From positions 109,276-173,275 of the forward strand of contig NZ_JAFEUV020000012.1 in NCBI RefSeq assembly GCF_017355915.2: DNA of 64,000 nt. Reading direction: 5' to 3'. Positions 49,740 to 59,639 of this stretch are shown here, piece by piece. The position numbers were made by a program, and so were the translations under genes. A model generated the notes under the pieces. It searched no databases and was not told the DNA's origin. It saw only the letters and a program-made list of their open reading frames with translations. Numbering within the stretch: position 1 is the stretch's first letter; every line of letters begins with the position of its first letter. The stretch is from Telluribacter roseus (GTDB lineage: Bacteria > Bacteroidota > Bacteroidia > Cytophagales > Spirosomataceae).

Positions 49740-52700
49740 ATGGATGAATCGAAACTATCGTTGATCACCATATATTCAACAGTAGAAGAATCAGAGGGGC
49801 TGATACAGTTTTTGGAAAAGGTACCAACTTTGACCGGATTTGCTTATTTGTTATACATCAACGGTCTGGTTGAGGATGCATTGGAATGTTCGACTTTTCT
49901 TAAGATCAACCAGGCTACTTCCATGAAGGTCTGGCAGGCCGCTCCCGGTATAGCAGTTCGACCTAATCACCTATATATACTATCTTCAGCTTCACCGCTT
50001 TCGATCAGCGGTGGAATATTTGGACCGGCGGTGCCGGTAACTCCTGTACAGGAGTATGCAGTACCTGTGTTGGGAGTGACCCAATCGGTACCACTGCTGG
50101 TGGTAGTGCCTGCTACCTTGCAAAACCGGTTTGCGGCAGCTCTGGAGCAGGTACGGCAGGCCAGCGGAAAGGTACTGCTGGTAGACGCCCACCGGCATGA
50201 CCGGACGGTGAGTGGGTATACTACCTGGACTCCCGACGAAGCAGCCCGTGAAATAGTACGGCAGAGTGGAAAGATGGCCAAAGAGGTACCTGCTTCGAAT
50301 GGCATTGAGGGGCCCCTGATGCATCAGCGGCAACTGATAGATAAGATTACCAATACTACCCCGGACATCATTTACCTGCTGGATCTCCAGAAAAAGAGTA
50401 TCCTATACGCCAATGAGAGAGCGGTAGAAATACTGGGTCACCCGAGCACAGAGTACCTCTATAAGCTCAGGAGCAAGGTGTTCCGGGAGATACTCCACCC
50501 GGACGACTTCCTGCGCCGGATGGAGCACATCAACGCCTGCACGCACCTGAAGCCCAATGAAATCAAGGAGATTGAGGTGAGGCTGAAGGTAGCTGATGGC
50601 TCCTGGCGGTGGTTTAAGGTGAGGGACCGGGCTTTCCAGCGGGCTGAAGACGGCACTGTACTTCAGACCATCGGCATCGTACAGGATATTCAGGATCGGA
50701 AGGAAGCTCTTGATAAGCTGCGCGAAGAGCACATGCGCTTCAGCAATGCAGAAGCTCTGGGTCATATAGGTAGCTTTGAGCGTATACTGCCCCATAGTAC
50801 TTTGACATGCTCCGATGAGTTTTACCGGATACACGGGCTTGAGCCTAAGAGCATGGTGTTCGACATGGAGAAGCTGCTAAGCTTTGTCCATCCTGAAGAC
50901 CAGAAGGGCATGCGTGAGCAGCTCTGGGCCACCCACACCCACGATAAGCCCCTGGACCTGTACCAGCGGCTCATCCGGGTTGATGGCTCCGTGCGTAGGG
51001 TACACGTCCGCGCCGACGTAGTCAGGGATGAGCGCGGAAAGCCCCTCAAACTCTATGGTACTATTCAGGACATTACCGAGCTGAAGCAGGCGCAGGAAGA
51101 AGCCGAAAAGAATAAATCCCTGATGGAGGCGGTATTTAACGAATCGCTCTCCGAGATGATGGTACTGCTGGCCGTCCGGAATGACCGTGACGAAATCATC
51201 GACTTTGAGTACCGGTTGCTCAACCATACCGCTTATGCCATGGCCGGGCAGGACCTGACTGGTAAGCGATACCTGGAGCTGAATCCGCAGGACCGCTCCT
51301 CGGGGCTGTTTGACCTGTTCCGCCGGGTGGTCGAAACCGGCGAACCGGCCGATATGGAGAGATCCTACATTGGGAGTGGCTTCCGCAACTGGTTCCGGAT
51401 TACGGCCGTTAAGCTGGACGATGGCGTGGTACTGACGGTGGAAGATATTACCAAACGTAAGGAGGCAGAAGAAGAAAACCAGCAAACCACCAAGCTCCTG
51501 CGGGACATATTCGAAGGCATACAGGTACAGATCAGTTACCTGAAACCCCTCTACGACGAGCAGGGCAATCCGGCAGACTTTATGATCATACTGACCAACG
51601 ACGAAGATCTGTGTCAGCAAGGTCCCAAGAGGATCCAGTCGTTGTCCTGTAAATTTAGTGAGCTATTTCCTGGCTACCATCAGCACGAGCTATGGGAGGG
51701 ACTGAAAGAAACGTACCTCACCGGCCAGTCCAGACGGTTTGAGACCTGGTACGGCCTCGACGGCCTGGACCTCTGGATAGATGTATCCATCGTGAAGCAC
51801 GAAAGCGGCCTCATCTATTCATCCCAGATCATCAATGACCGGAAGAAAGCGGAGGAGTCTCTTACCAAAACGCTGAGTATATTCCATAGGGCCGAGGAAG
51901 TAGGAGCCCTGGGAAGCTACGAGGCGGATCTGGATACCATGACGTTTCATTTCTCCGATAACCTGTTCCGGTTGTTCGGCGAGGAGCCATCTGCTTTTGT
52001 TCCTACCCTTGACTATATAGATGCCCATAGTCACCCGGATGATATACCGGTCGTGAAGAACATCCTGGAAGAAGCCATTCTGAACCGACAGCCCTACACG
52101 TATTCCCGCCGTATATACCTGCCCAACGGCCAGATGCGCTACCTCCACGCGCAGGGGGTAGTAATGACCGATCAGGAAGACCGACCCGTAAAGCTGCTGG
52201 GTACCATTCAGGATATCACCGAACGAGTCAGGTCGGAAGAAACCTTCCAACATATGCTGAGTGGATCCATCGCGGCCATTGTACTACTGGAAGCAGTACG
52301 CAATGAGCAGGGTGTGATCATTGATTTTGTGTACAAAGGTGTCAACGAAGCAGCCAGTCGTATCACGGGGGTGCCTATCGAAGAAATGCTAGGAAAGCGG
52401 TTTCTGGAACTATCCCCTGCCGCCCGGGAGGTATTTTTTGATATCTATGTGGAGGTGGTCGAAACCGGAGAAATGCAAAGGCTTAAACGTGCCTATCCTT
52501 ATGAGCAGTTTGATAAAGATACGTGGTTTGATGCGACAGCGGTGAAGCATGAGGATGGGATAATCATGACCTTCCTGGATATTACGGAGCAGAAAAGAGC
52601 CGAAGAGGAGCTAAGACGAAGGGAGCAAAGTATCCAGAACCTACTGAATCTTCTGCAGAAAGCCCCGGATGCGTATATCGTTTTATCGCCGGATTATTTC

Positions 52701-55700
52701 ATCATTATGGCAAGTGATGCGTATCTGGAAGCTACGCTCGCAAAACGACAGGATACTATCGGCAAAAATTTGTTTGAAGTCTTCCCTGACAATCCTGCTA
52801 CTCCTAAGGTCAATGCAGTCAAAAATCTGCGTGCTTCACTGGACCAGGTACTACTGACAAAGAAGCCGCACCGGATGTCCATTCAGCGCTACGATGTGCA
52901 TCGCCCGGCCGAACAAGGAGGTGGTTTTGAAGAAAAGTACTGGAGTCCTGTCAACATACCGGTTTTGAATAGCGAAGGTGAGGTAGCTTATATTATTCAT
53001 CGTGTTATTGATGTAACCGAAGCCATTAAAAATCAGGGTGAGATCAAAGACCTGGCCCGGCAAACTCAGGTACTTGCCTCCACCCTGGCCGAATTAGATG
53101 ATAAAACGGCTCAACTGGAAGAAAGCCGGAACCTGCTGCAATCCATATTTGACACTTCACCAGGTGCTATTACAGTATTAAAGTCTATATATGCTGATAA
53201 TGGTGAAATAGTGGATTTTGAGATCCTCAATGTCAGCAACTTTACAACAGAAATTACCGGGCAGAGCAGCCAGGAGTTGATAGGGAAACAAATGGCTCAG
53301 GAGTTCCCCCATGTAAGGGAGCAGGGAATGCTGGATGAATTCAAAAGAACAGCGTTAACCGGTGAGCCAGCCGATTTTGAACGATGGTACGAGGGGGATG
53401 GTATCCAGCTTTGGCTACACTTCAGGACCAGAAAGATCAATGATCTGTTGATTGTAGCAACCGAAGATATAACCGAACGAAAAAGAGCCGAAGAGCAGAT
53501 ACTTGATTTAAAGGATGAAGTAGCCCGTAAAGCCACTGATAAATACCTCACCCTGTTCAACGCAATTGATGAAGGCTTTTACCTGACTGAAGTTATATTT
53601 GATGAGCACAACCAACCCTTAGATATCAGGCTTCTGGAAGAAAACCCTGCTGCCAGGCGAATCATTGGATCGAGCTTAATTGGAAAAACACTGAGGGAAG
53701 TCAATCCTAACTACGAGGAATACTGGTATCAGCTATGGAGTAATGTAGCATTGACCGGGCAGAGCAATCGCCTGGAGCAGTATTCAAATCTGGATCAGAG
53801 ATGGTTTAGCTTCTACATTACTAAAGTGGGTGATGAAAGCAGCCGACAGGTGGCGGTGGTTTTCAGAGATGTCACAAAACGCAAAAATGCTGAAATGGCT
53901 TTGCGTGAAAGTGAGGAGCGTTTTCGCAATCTGGTTGAAGCCTATGCCCAGGCCGTGTGGGAAACCAATGCCGAGGGTGAAGTGGTCACCGATAGTCCTT
54001 CCTGGCGGGCCAGTACCGGACAAACCTATGAAGAGTGGATTGGCTACGGCTGGTTAGATGCCTTTCATCCCGACGACCGGGAGCATGCCCAGCGGCAATG
54101 GCGTGAGGCAGTGGCTGCCAGACAAAATGTGACTGCTGAGTTCAGGATTAAAAATGCAAAGGGTGAATACCGCTGGACCAAAGTAAGGGCTACTCCGATA
54201 CGTGATAAAGAGGGTACTATCACTAAATGGGTAGGCATGAACATCGATATCCATAATCGGAAGCTGATCGAAGAGGCCTTACGCAGGAATGAAGATCATC
54301 TTAGCGCTATTTTCTCGCAAGCCGAAGTAGGGCTGTCGGAAATTTCAATGGATGGACGATTCATCCGGGTAAATGATACCCTCTGCCGGATACTGGGGAG
54401 GTCACGTGAGGAACTCCTCACACTGGGCATACCCGAAGTGACCTTCGTCGATGATATTCCGGCCAGTTTTGAAGTAGTACAAAAGCTCATCAAAAGCGGT
54501 CAGCCTGATTCGCTTGAAAAACGATACATCAGGTCCGATGGATCTATTGTATGGAGCAATAGTTCCCTTTCGCTCATAAGAACCGGTGAAGATAAAGCTC
54601 TATCGATACTGGCGGTTACAGTCGATATTACCGAGCGTAAAAAGGCTGAAGAAGCGCTCCGCCAATCGGAAGAAGAGTTCCGGTTGTTTGTAACGGCCAG
54701 CTCTGATCTGGTTTACAAGATGAGTCCGGACTGGAGCCAGATGTACAGTCTGGATGGAAAGAATGTACTGGCTGATACCGTCGACCCCAGCGGTAACTGG
54801 TTACCGAGATATATTATGGAAGAGGATCAGCCGCAGGTAATGGCTGCTATTCAGGAGGCAATTCTCAACAAAAAGATGTTTGAACTGGAGCACCGGGTGA
54901 TCCGTCAGGATGGTACGGTAGGGTGGGCCTTCTCGAGGGCGGTACCGGTGCTGAACGAGCGGGGGGAGATAACTCAGTGGCTGGGAGCCGTGCGGGATGT
55001 AACCCTCCGGAAAACGGCCGAGCTACAGCTTCAGGCGTTTAATACGGTACTTGAGCAGCAGGTAGCTGAGCGTACCAGTGCTCTGAAGCAAAGCAAGGAG
55101 CGCCTTGAGGCGGCTATCCATGTGTCGCCGATGGTACTGAGCGTGTTGAAAAGCATCCGGAATGATCAGAATGAAATCATTGACTTCTACGTCGACTGGG
55201 TGAGCAGGAGTGGTGAACAGATGGTAGGCAAGGACGTGTCCGGCCTAAGGTTACTGGAAGAGTTCCCGTATCTAATTAAGTATGGCATTGTTGATGAGTT
55301 TATACGTACCGTAGAGACGGATAGTACTACCGACTACGAGTACCTCTACGAAGAAGGCGGGTACTACATATGGGTACGGTGGAAGGCCGTGAAGTTGGGC
55401 GACGGTCTTTTTGCGGCTGTAGAAGACATTACGGAGCGTAAAAAGGCGGGGCTGCTGATAGAGGAGCAGGCGCACTTTATCAGCAGTGTCACCGAAACCA
55501 TGCCCGATATGATCAGTGTGATGGAATACCCGTCCCGTCAGCTGAAGTATATCAACCAGGAACCGTATACCCTTCAGGGATTTGATGCAGATGACATGCG
55601 TAGGATGAGCCCTGAAGAGCTCGAACAACTCATGCATCCTGATGATATTCCGGCAACGAACGAGTATTTTGGAAGCTTTGCTACCTTGCCCAACGATCAG

Positions 55701-57806
55701 ATAGCCTCCTACGAGTACCGCGCCCGGACCAAATCCGGAGAATGGCAATGGTTTAGAGTCAGAGGGCGGGTCTTTGAGCGGGACGAGGAAGGCCGGGTAA
55801 AGGCCGTTCTGAATGTTGTCCAGAATGTTAACGAACAAAAGAAAGCGGCGGACGAAATTAAAAAATCCCACGAGCGGATACAGGCTATGTTCGAAGCCAT
55901 ACCGCTCCACCTGACGTACAGCAAAGTGGTCAGAGGTGACCAGGACGAGGTAGTTGACTTCACGCTGGAGATCATCAACCAGGTTAATCTGGAACGAACG
56001 GGCCTCACCCGGGATGATATCGGAAAGCCACTTACCCTGATCAGGCCAGGTATCGAAAAGCTGCCCTTCTGGGAGTCGATGCTGCGGGTAGCCGAAACAG
56101 GAGAGCCCATCACCGAAGAAACCTTCTACGACGCCCATGGGTACAAAGGGTGGATTCTGGCCAGTATTGTTCCGTTTATGGAGGGAGTACTGGTAGCGGC
56201 CCTGAATATAGATGATCGCATCAAAGCCGAAAGAGAACGGCTCAAGCAGCTTACCATCCTGAAGCAGTCCGAAGAAGTGGCTCAGTTGGGTAGTTGGGAG
56301 TATGATGTAGTTAATGACTCACTGACCTGGTCGGATGGGATGTACCACCTTTTTGAAATGGAACGGGGCCTGCCGGTTTCGCTGGAAACTTATGACCAGT
56401 TTGTGGTGGAAGAAGACCGGCAAAAAATGAATACGATCTGCCAAAGCCTTCGCAGGGGTGAGGTCGTTACTGATGAGACTATTCGACTACAGATTGGTAA
56501 AAACCAGAAGTGCATAAAGCTGCGGAGCAATGCTCTGACCACCGAAAACGGTAGGGCGACAAGTATCCTGGGTATAGACCTCGATGTGACCGAAGCCGTA
56601 GAGGCCGAACTACAATTGCGGCAACTTACCGAAAACCTCCAGATCGTACTCGAGAGTTCGCCGGCCTATATTGGGTACTTCAAGGCTGTCCGAAATACCC
56701 ATGATCAGGTAGTGGATTTCAGGCTGGCGGTTTGTAACGGGCGCCTGGCCGGGTATCTGCACCAACCCATCGAGCAACTGATCGGTACCTCCCATCGCGA
56801 ACTGGTTGAGTACCTGTGGCAGGACCGGACCTATGAAGTACTCCATGAAGTACTTACTACGGGTAACCACCTATACGAAGAGCGACACAGCCTCCGTAAC
56901 GGCGAAGACCACTGGCTGGGTATATCGGTACTAAAGCAGGACGACGGGGTGGTCGTAACCGGCCTGAATGTAACGAAGCTACGGCAGGCTGAGCAACAGG
57001 AAAAATACTGGATGCAGGAGCTCGAGCGTTCCAACGAGACCCTTGCGACGCTGGAGGAGATGCGGCAGTACATCCGGATGCGGGGCGAGTTTTTGCGTAC
57101 TACCTCCCATGACCTGCGCGGTAGCTTTGGGGTAATCGTAGGGGCCACTTCACTGCTCGATATGATGAACACCGAAGAAGAGCGTACCCAGACGCTGGAT
57201 ATGCTCCGCCGGAGTCTCAAACAGGTCAGCCACATGATGAACCAGCTACTGGACTTCTCCCGCCTGGAGTCGGGTCAGGAAGAGCTGCATGTAGCGCCCT
57301 TTGATGCGGCCGAACTACTGATTGAACTCAGCGAGAGCGTACGGCCACTGGCCCAGGACAAGAAACTCTGGGTAAAGGACGAAGGGCCGGGGCGGCTTCT
57401 GGTGGAAAGTGATATTGTGAAAGTACGGCGTATCGTACAGAACCTCCTATTGAACGCAATCAAGTATACCTCAAAAGGGGGAGTCAGGATAAGCTGGGGG
57501 CAGGAAAGTGAAGACAGCACACACTGGCAGCTCGTAGTGGGTGATACCGGTCCGGGATTGTCCCAGCAACTGATCAACCAGCTGATGGGTGTTGCTTCCG
57601 CCGAAGAACCCGATGAAAAATGGCACGAACCGGAGGAGCAGGATGAAAGCCTGCGTAACTACGGAAACAGGGCTTCGGGGGAAGGTATAGGACTGATCAT
57701 CGTTAAGCGGCTCTGTGAACTTATGCACGCGGAGCTGGCGATAGAGAGTACTCCCCGGGTAGGTACCGTATTCCGGATCCGCTTTCCGAAACGATATACT
57801 GAATAG
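49740..57806 (+). CDS. Giant soluble histidine kinase: degenerate CheB domain, 17 PAS-like modules, HisKA-HATPase
   Basis: A 2688-aa protein without membrane segments. Residues 1 to about 190 resemble a CheB methylesterase domain (LIQFLEKVPTLTGFAYLLYI, AAPGIAVRPNHLYIL, PLSISGG), but the catalytic Ser and His motifs (SAGG and QH) are lost. From about 196 to 2430, 17 PAS/PAC-like modules follow, counted by their C-terminal DIT(E/D)RK-type ends (QDIQDRKEA, EDITKRKEA, LDITEQKRA, RDVTKRKNA and so on). Then come HisKA with H-box TTSHDLRG (His2457), N-box RRIVQNLLLNAIKYT, D-box VVGDTGPGLS and G-box GEGIGLIIVKRL. There is no receiver domain, so the response regulator must be separate. It probably integrates several small-molecule or redox inputs. 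Confidence 0.88.
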   Translation: MDESKLSLITIYSTVEESEGLIQFLEKVPTLTGFAYLLYINGLVEDALECSTFLKINQATSMKVWQAAPGIAVRPNHLYILSSASPLSISGGIFGPAVPVTPVQEYAVPVLGVTQSVPLLVVVPATLQNRFAAALEQVRQASGKVLLVDAHRHDRTVSGYTTWTPDEAAREIVRQSGKMAKEVPASNGIEGPLMHQRQLIDKITNTTPDIIYLLDLQKKSILYANERAVEILGHPSTEYLYKLRSKVFREILHPDDFLRRMEHINACTHLKPNEIKEIEVRLKVADGSWRWFKVRDRAFQRAEDGTVLQTIGIVQDIQDRKEALDKLREEHMRFSNAEALGHIGSFERILPHSTLTCSDEFYRIHGLEPKSMVFDMEKLLSFVHPEDQKGMREQLWATHTHDKPLDLYQRLIRVDGSVRRVHVRADVVRDERGKPLKLYGTIQDITELKQAQEEAEKNKSLMEAVFNESLSEMMVLLAVRNDRDEIIDFEYRLLNHTAYAMAGQDLTGKRYLELNPQDRSSGLFDLFRRVVETGEPADMERSYIGSGFRNWFRITAVKLDDGVVLTVEDITKRKEAEEENQQTTKLLRDIFEGIQVQISYLKPLYDEQGNPADFMIILTNDEDLCQQGPKRIQSLSCKFSELFPGYHQHELWEGLKETYLTGQSRRFETWYGLDGLDLWIDVSIVKHESGLIYSSQIINDRKKAEESLTKTLSIFHRAEEVGALGSYEADLDTMTFHFSDNLFRLFGEEPSAFVPTLDYIDAHSHPDDIPVVKNILEEAILNRQPYTYSRRIYLPNGQMRYLHAQGVVMTDQEDRPVKLLGTIQDITERVRSEETFQHMLSGSIAAIVLLEAVRNEQGVIIDFVYKGVNEAASRITGVPIEEMLGKRFLELSPAAREVFFDIYVEVVETGEMQRLKRAYPYEQFDKDTWFDATAVKHEDGIIMTFLDITEQKRAEEELRRREQSIQNLLNLLQKAPDAYIVLSPDYFIIMASDAYLEATLAKRQDTIGKNLFEVFPDNPATPKVNAVKNLRASLDQVLLTKKPHRMSIQRYDVHRPAEQGGGFEEKYWSPVNIPVLNSEGEVAYIIHRVIDVTEAIKNQGEIKDLARQTQVLASTLAELDDKTAQLEESRNLLQSIFDTSPGAITVLKSIYADNGEIVDFEILNVSNFTTEITGQSSQELIGKQMAQEFPHVREQGMLDEFKRTALTGEPADFERWYEGDGIQLWLHFRTRKINDLLIVATEDITERKRAEEQILDLKDEVARKATDKYLTLFNAIDEGFYLTEVIFDEHNQPLDIRLLEENPAARRIIGSSLIGKTLREVNPNYEEYWYQLWSNVALTGQSNRLEQYSNLDQRWFSFYITKVGDESSRQVAVVFRDVTKRKNAEMALRESEERFRNLVEAYAQAVWETNAEGEVVTDSPSWRASTGQTYEEWIGYGWLDAFHPDDREHAQRQWREAVAARQNVTAEFRIKNAKGEYRWTKVRATPIRDKEGTITKWVGMNIDIHNRKLIEEALRRNEDHLSAIFSQAEVGLSEISMDGRFIRVNDTLCRILGRSREELLTLGIPEVTFVDDIPASFEVVQKLIKSGQPDSLEKRYIRSDGSIVWSNSSLSLIRTGEDKALSILAVTVDITERKKAEEALRQSEEEFRLFVTASSDLVYKMSPDWSQMYSLDGKNVLADTVDPSGNWLPRYIMEEDQPQVMAAIQEAILNKKMFELEHRVIRQDGTVGWAFSRAVPVLNERGEITQWLGAVRDVTLRKTAELQLQAFNTVLEQQVAERTSALKQSKERLEAAIHVSPMVLSVLKSIRNDQNEIIDFYVDWVSRSGEQMVGKDVSGLRLLEEFPYLIKYGIVDEFIRTVETDSTTDYEYLYEEGGYYIWVRWKAVKLGDGLFAAVEDITERKKAGLLIEEQAHFISSVTETMPDMISVMEYPSRQLKYINQEPYTLQGFDADDMRRMSPEELEQLMHPDDIPATNEYFGSFATLPNDQIASYEYRARTKSGEWQWFRVRGRVFERDEEGRVKAVLNVVQNVNEQKKAADEIKKSHERIQAMFEAIPLHLTYSKVVRGDQDEVVDFTLEIINQVNLERTGLTRDDIGKPLTLIRPGIEKLPFWESMLRVAETGEPITEETFYDAHGYKGWILASIVPFMEGVLVAALNIDDRIKAERERLKQLTILKQSEEVAQLGSWEYDVVNDSLTWSDGMYHLFEMERGLPVSLETYDQFVVEEDRQKMNTICQSLRRGEVVTDETIRLQIGKNQKCIKLRSNALTTENGRATSILGIDLDVTEAVEAELQLRQLTENLQIVLESSPAYIGYFKAVRNTHDQVVDFRLAVCNGRLAGYLHQPIEQLIGTSHRELVEYLWQDRTYEVLHEVLTTGNHLYEERHSLRNGEDHWLGISVLKQDDGVVVTGLNVTKLRQAEQQEKYWMQELERSNETLATLEEMRQYIRMRGEFLRTTSHDLRGSFGVIVGATSLLDMMNTEEERTQTLDMLRRSLKQVSHMMNQLLDFSRLESGQEELHVAPFDAAELLIELSESVRPLAQDKKLWVKDEGPGRLLVESDIVKVRRIVQNLLLNAIKYTSKGGVRISWGQESEDSTHWQLVVGDTGPGLSQQLINQLMGVASAEEPDEKWHEPEEQDESLRNYGNRASGEGIGLIIVKRLCELMHAELAIESTPRVGTVFRIRFPKRYTE

Positions 57807-57829
57807 TACTATTGAAGAGTAACCAGAGA

Positions 57830-57868
57830 AAGAGGTTGGTCCCGTCGGAGACCAACCTCTTATTTTTT
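57830..57868. terminator. Convergent terminator of the kinase gene
   Basis: AAGAGGTTGGTC (57830-57841) and GACCAACCTCTT (57850-57861) pair perfectly with an 8-base loop, followed by a T-run to 57868. The right arm overlaps the stop of the opposing 61-aa gene. Confidence 0.88.
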
Positions 57869-58045
57869 CTGGCTTTGCTGAATCATCCCGAACAGTACCG
57901 GACTTAAGTACCGCAGGTTTTCCAGGATACAGGTCATGCTGTAGAACTTCCTGACGTCAATCTCCGGATTTTCGGCCATAGTAACCAGCAGGGCATCCAG
58001 GGTCTCTACGAATCTATCATCAAACTCTTCTTTGGTCAAATCCAT
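57860..58045 (-). CDS. Hypothetical small protein, 61 aa
   Basis: No recognised family. The product is acidic at the N-terminus (MDLTKEEFDDRFVETLDALL) and helical, with a C-terminal ENLRYLSPVLFGMIQQSQKK. No signal peptide is seen. It stops inside the kinase terminator and is separated from the upstream pca operon by 101 bases. Its ATG and tight flanking support a real gene, but length makes this uncertain. Confidence 0.5.
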   Translation of the reverse strand: MDLTKEEFDDRFVETLDALLVTMAENPEIDVRKFYSMTCILENLRYLSPVLFGMIQQSQKK

Positions 58046-58146
58046 GGTTGTAGCAGGCTCAGTACATAGAATACAACTCTATTTCGGTGTATAAAATTCA
58101 TTACCCTCTATGTGTTTTCAATCGGGTACTTACCTATACCAGCGGG

Positions 58147-59493
58147 TTATAACTTCTCAGCAAAGTGCGCTGTGGTCTTTGCCCGTACTTCTTCCAGGGT
58201 AGCACCCGGCATGAGTTCGGTAAGGGTGAGTTGTCCCTCCTCAAAGCGGAATACCGCCAGGTCCGTAATGACCAGATCAACGGCCTTCATAGCTGTGAGG
58301 GGTAGGGTACAGGCCGGTACTATTTTGCTGCTACCGTCGGGATTGGTATGAGTCATGGTGATGATGAGCTTCCTGGCACCGGAGGCCAGATCCATGGCAC
58401 CGCCTACTCCCAGCAGAGGTTTGCCGGGTACGGCCCAGTTGGCTAGGTTGGCCTCTTCGTCCACTTCCAGTCCGCCCATGATGGCGACATCGATGTGCCC
58501 CCCGCGGATCATGGCGAAGGAGTCGGCGCTGTCGAAGTAGCTGCTGCCCGGCAAAGCCGTAACGGGTACCTTCCCCGCGTTGACCGGGTAATCCATGGCT
58601 CCGGCGTCACCTTCGGGCTCGGGACCTACGCCCAGCATCCCGTTTTCGGTATGCAGGATAATGCCATCCTCCGGCCTGATCAGGTCGGCTGCCAAGGTAG
58701 GAATGCCGATTCCCAGATTGACTACATCACCTTTCTGAAGCTCGGCAAAGGCCCGCCGGGCCATATTCATCCGTGATTCGTCCACTTTCTTCTTACTGGA
58801 CTTAACCGAGGCCGAAGAACCCAATGCTTCCAGCGTCATGTGCGCCTGCACCAGGTAATCGACATAGTTGGACGGGGTGTGGATGTGCTCAGGCGCTATA
58901 TCGCCCATTGGTACGATGTGCTCTACTTCGGCAATAACCAGATCGGCCGCCGTAGCCATAGCCTTATTGAAGTTCTGCTCGGTCATGCGGTACTGGAGAT
59001 TACCGGCCGTGTCGGCCTTCCAGGCTCGTATGAAAGCAACATTGGCCCGCAAGGCTTTCTCAAATACGTATTCCTTTCCATCTATCACCTTCACCTCCTT
59101 GCCTTCGGCAATCAACGTACCTGCTGAAGTAGGCGTATAGAATCCGCCAATGCCCGCTCCACCGGCCCGGATGGCTTCGGCCAGGGTACCTTGTGGCAGT
59201 AGCTCGTACTCCACCTGCCCGCTCTGAGCTGCCTTTACGGCATCAGGATTACTGGTAAAGAACGAGCCAATCATTTTCCGGATCTGTCCGTTAAGTAGCA
59301 GCTTGCCACCGCCGAGATTAGGTTCCCCTACGTTATTGCCGATGAAAGTAAGGTTTTTGGTGCCAGTTTGGGCCAGCGCGTGCAGCAGGTGGACGGGATT
59401 GCCGGTCATGCCAAAGCCTCCGCCGAAGATGGTATCTCCATCCTTCACCATGGCAGCTGCCTCTTCCACGCTGATTATAGGTACTTGTTTCAT
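58147..59493 (-). CDS. pcaIJ: Fused 3-oxoadipate (3-oxoacid) CoA-transferase, alpha and beta parts
   Basis: A 448-aa fusion of the two subunits normally encoded separately as pcaI and pcaJ. Residues about 1-230 are the A part ([32 protein letters not shown]). A linker rich in Lys/Ser ([10 protein letters not shown]) follows, then the B part with [14 protein letters not shown] and [11 protein letters not shown], where the Glu of ENG is the catalytic residue that forms the CoA thioester. It activates 3-oxoadipate with succinyl-CoA. Transcribed after the pca operon, past a repeat-filled 146-base gap. Confidence 0.88.
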   Translation of the reverse strand: MKQVPIISVEEAAAMVKDGDTIFGGGFGMTGNPVHLLHALAQTGTKNLTFIGNNVGEPNLGGGKLLLNGQIRKMIGSFFTSNPDAVKAAQSGQVEYELLPQGTLAEAIRAGGAGIGGFYTPTSAGTLIAEGKEVKVIDGKEYVFEKALRANVAFIRAWKADTAGNLQYRMTEQNFNKAMATAADLVIAEVEHIVPMGDIAPEHIHTPSNYVDYLVQAHMTLEALGSSASVKSSKKKVDESRMNMARRAFAELQKGDVVNLGIGIPTLAADLIRPEDGIILHTENGMLGVGPEPEGDAGAMDYPVNAGKVPVTALPGSSYFDSADSFAMIRGGHIDVAIMGGLEVDEEANLANWAVPGKPLLGVGGAMDLASGARKLIITMTHTNPDGSSKIVPACTLPLTAMKAVDLVITDLAVFRFEEGQLTLTELMPGATLEEVRAKTTAHFAEKL

Positions 59494-59530
59494 AGTGAGC
59501 AGTCAAAATACGATGAGTTCAATCAATAAA

Positions 59531-59622
59531 ACCACAGAGTTAAGGGAGTTATAGCACAGAGTAGAAATGAGTTTTAAATAAACTCTGTGCCCTCCGTGCC
59601 TACCTCTTTTCAACTCTGTGAT
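59531..59622. repeat. Palindromic extragenic repeat (ACAGAG/CTCTGT type)
   Basis: Nested inverted repeats: ACCACAGAGTT (59531-59541) with AACTCTGTGAT (59612-59622), and GCACAGAGT (59554-59562) with AACTCTGTGC (59581-59590), plus CCTCCGTGCC. The motif family CTCTGTGCCTCTGTGGT is familiar as a dispersed non-coding repeat in many bacterial genomes. It lies between pcaF and the CoA-transferase gene. Confidence 0.65.
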
Positions 59623-59639
59623 TAAAAAATTTCAAAAGC

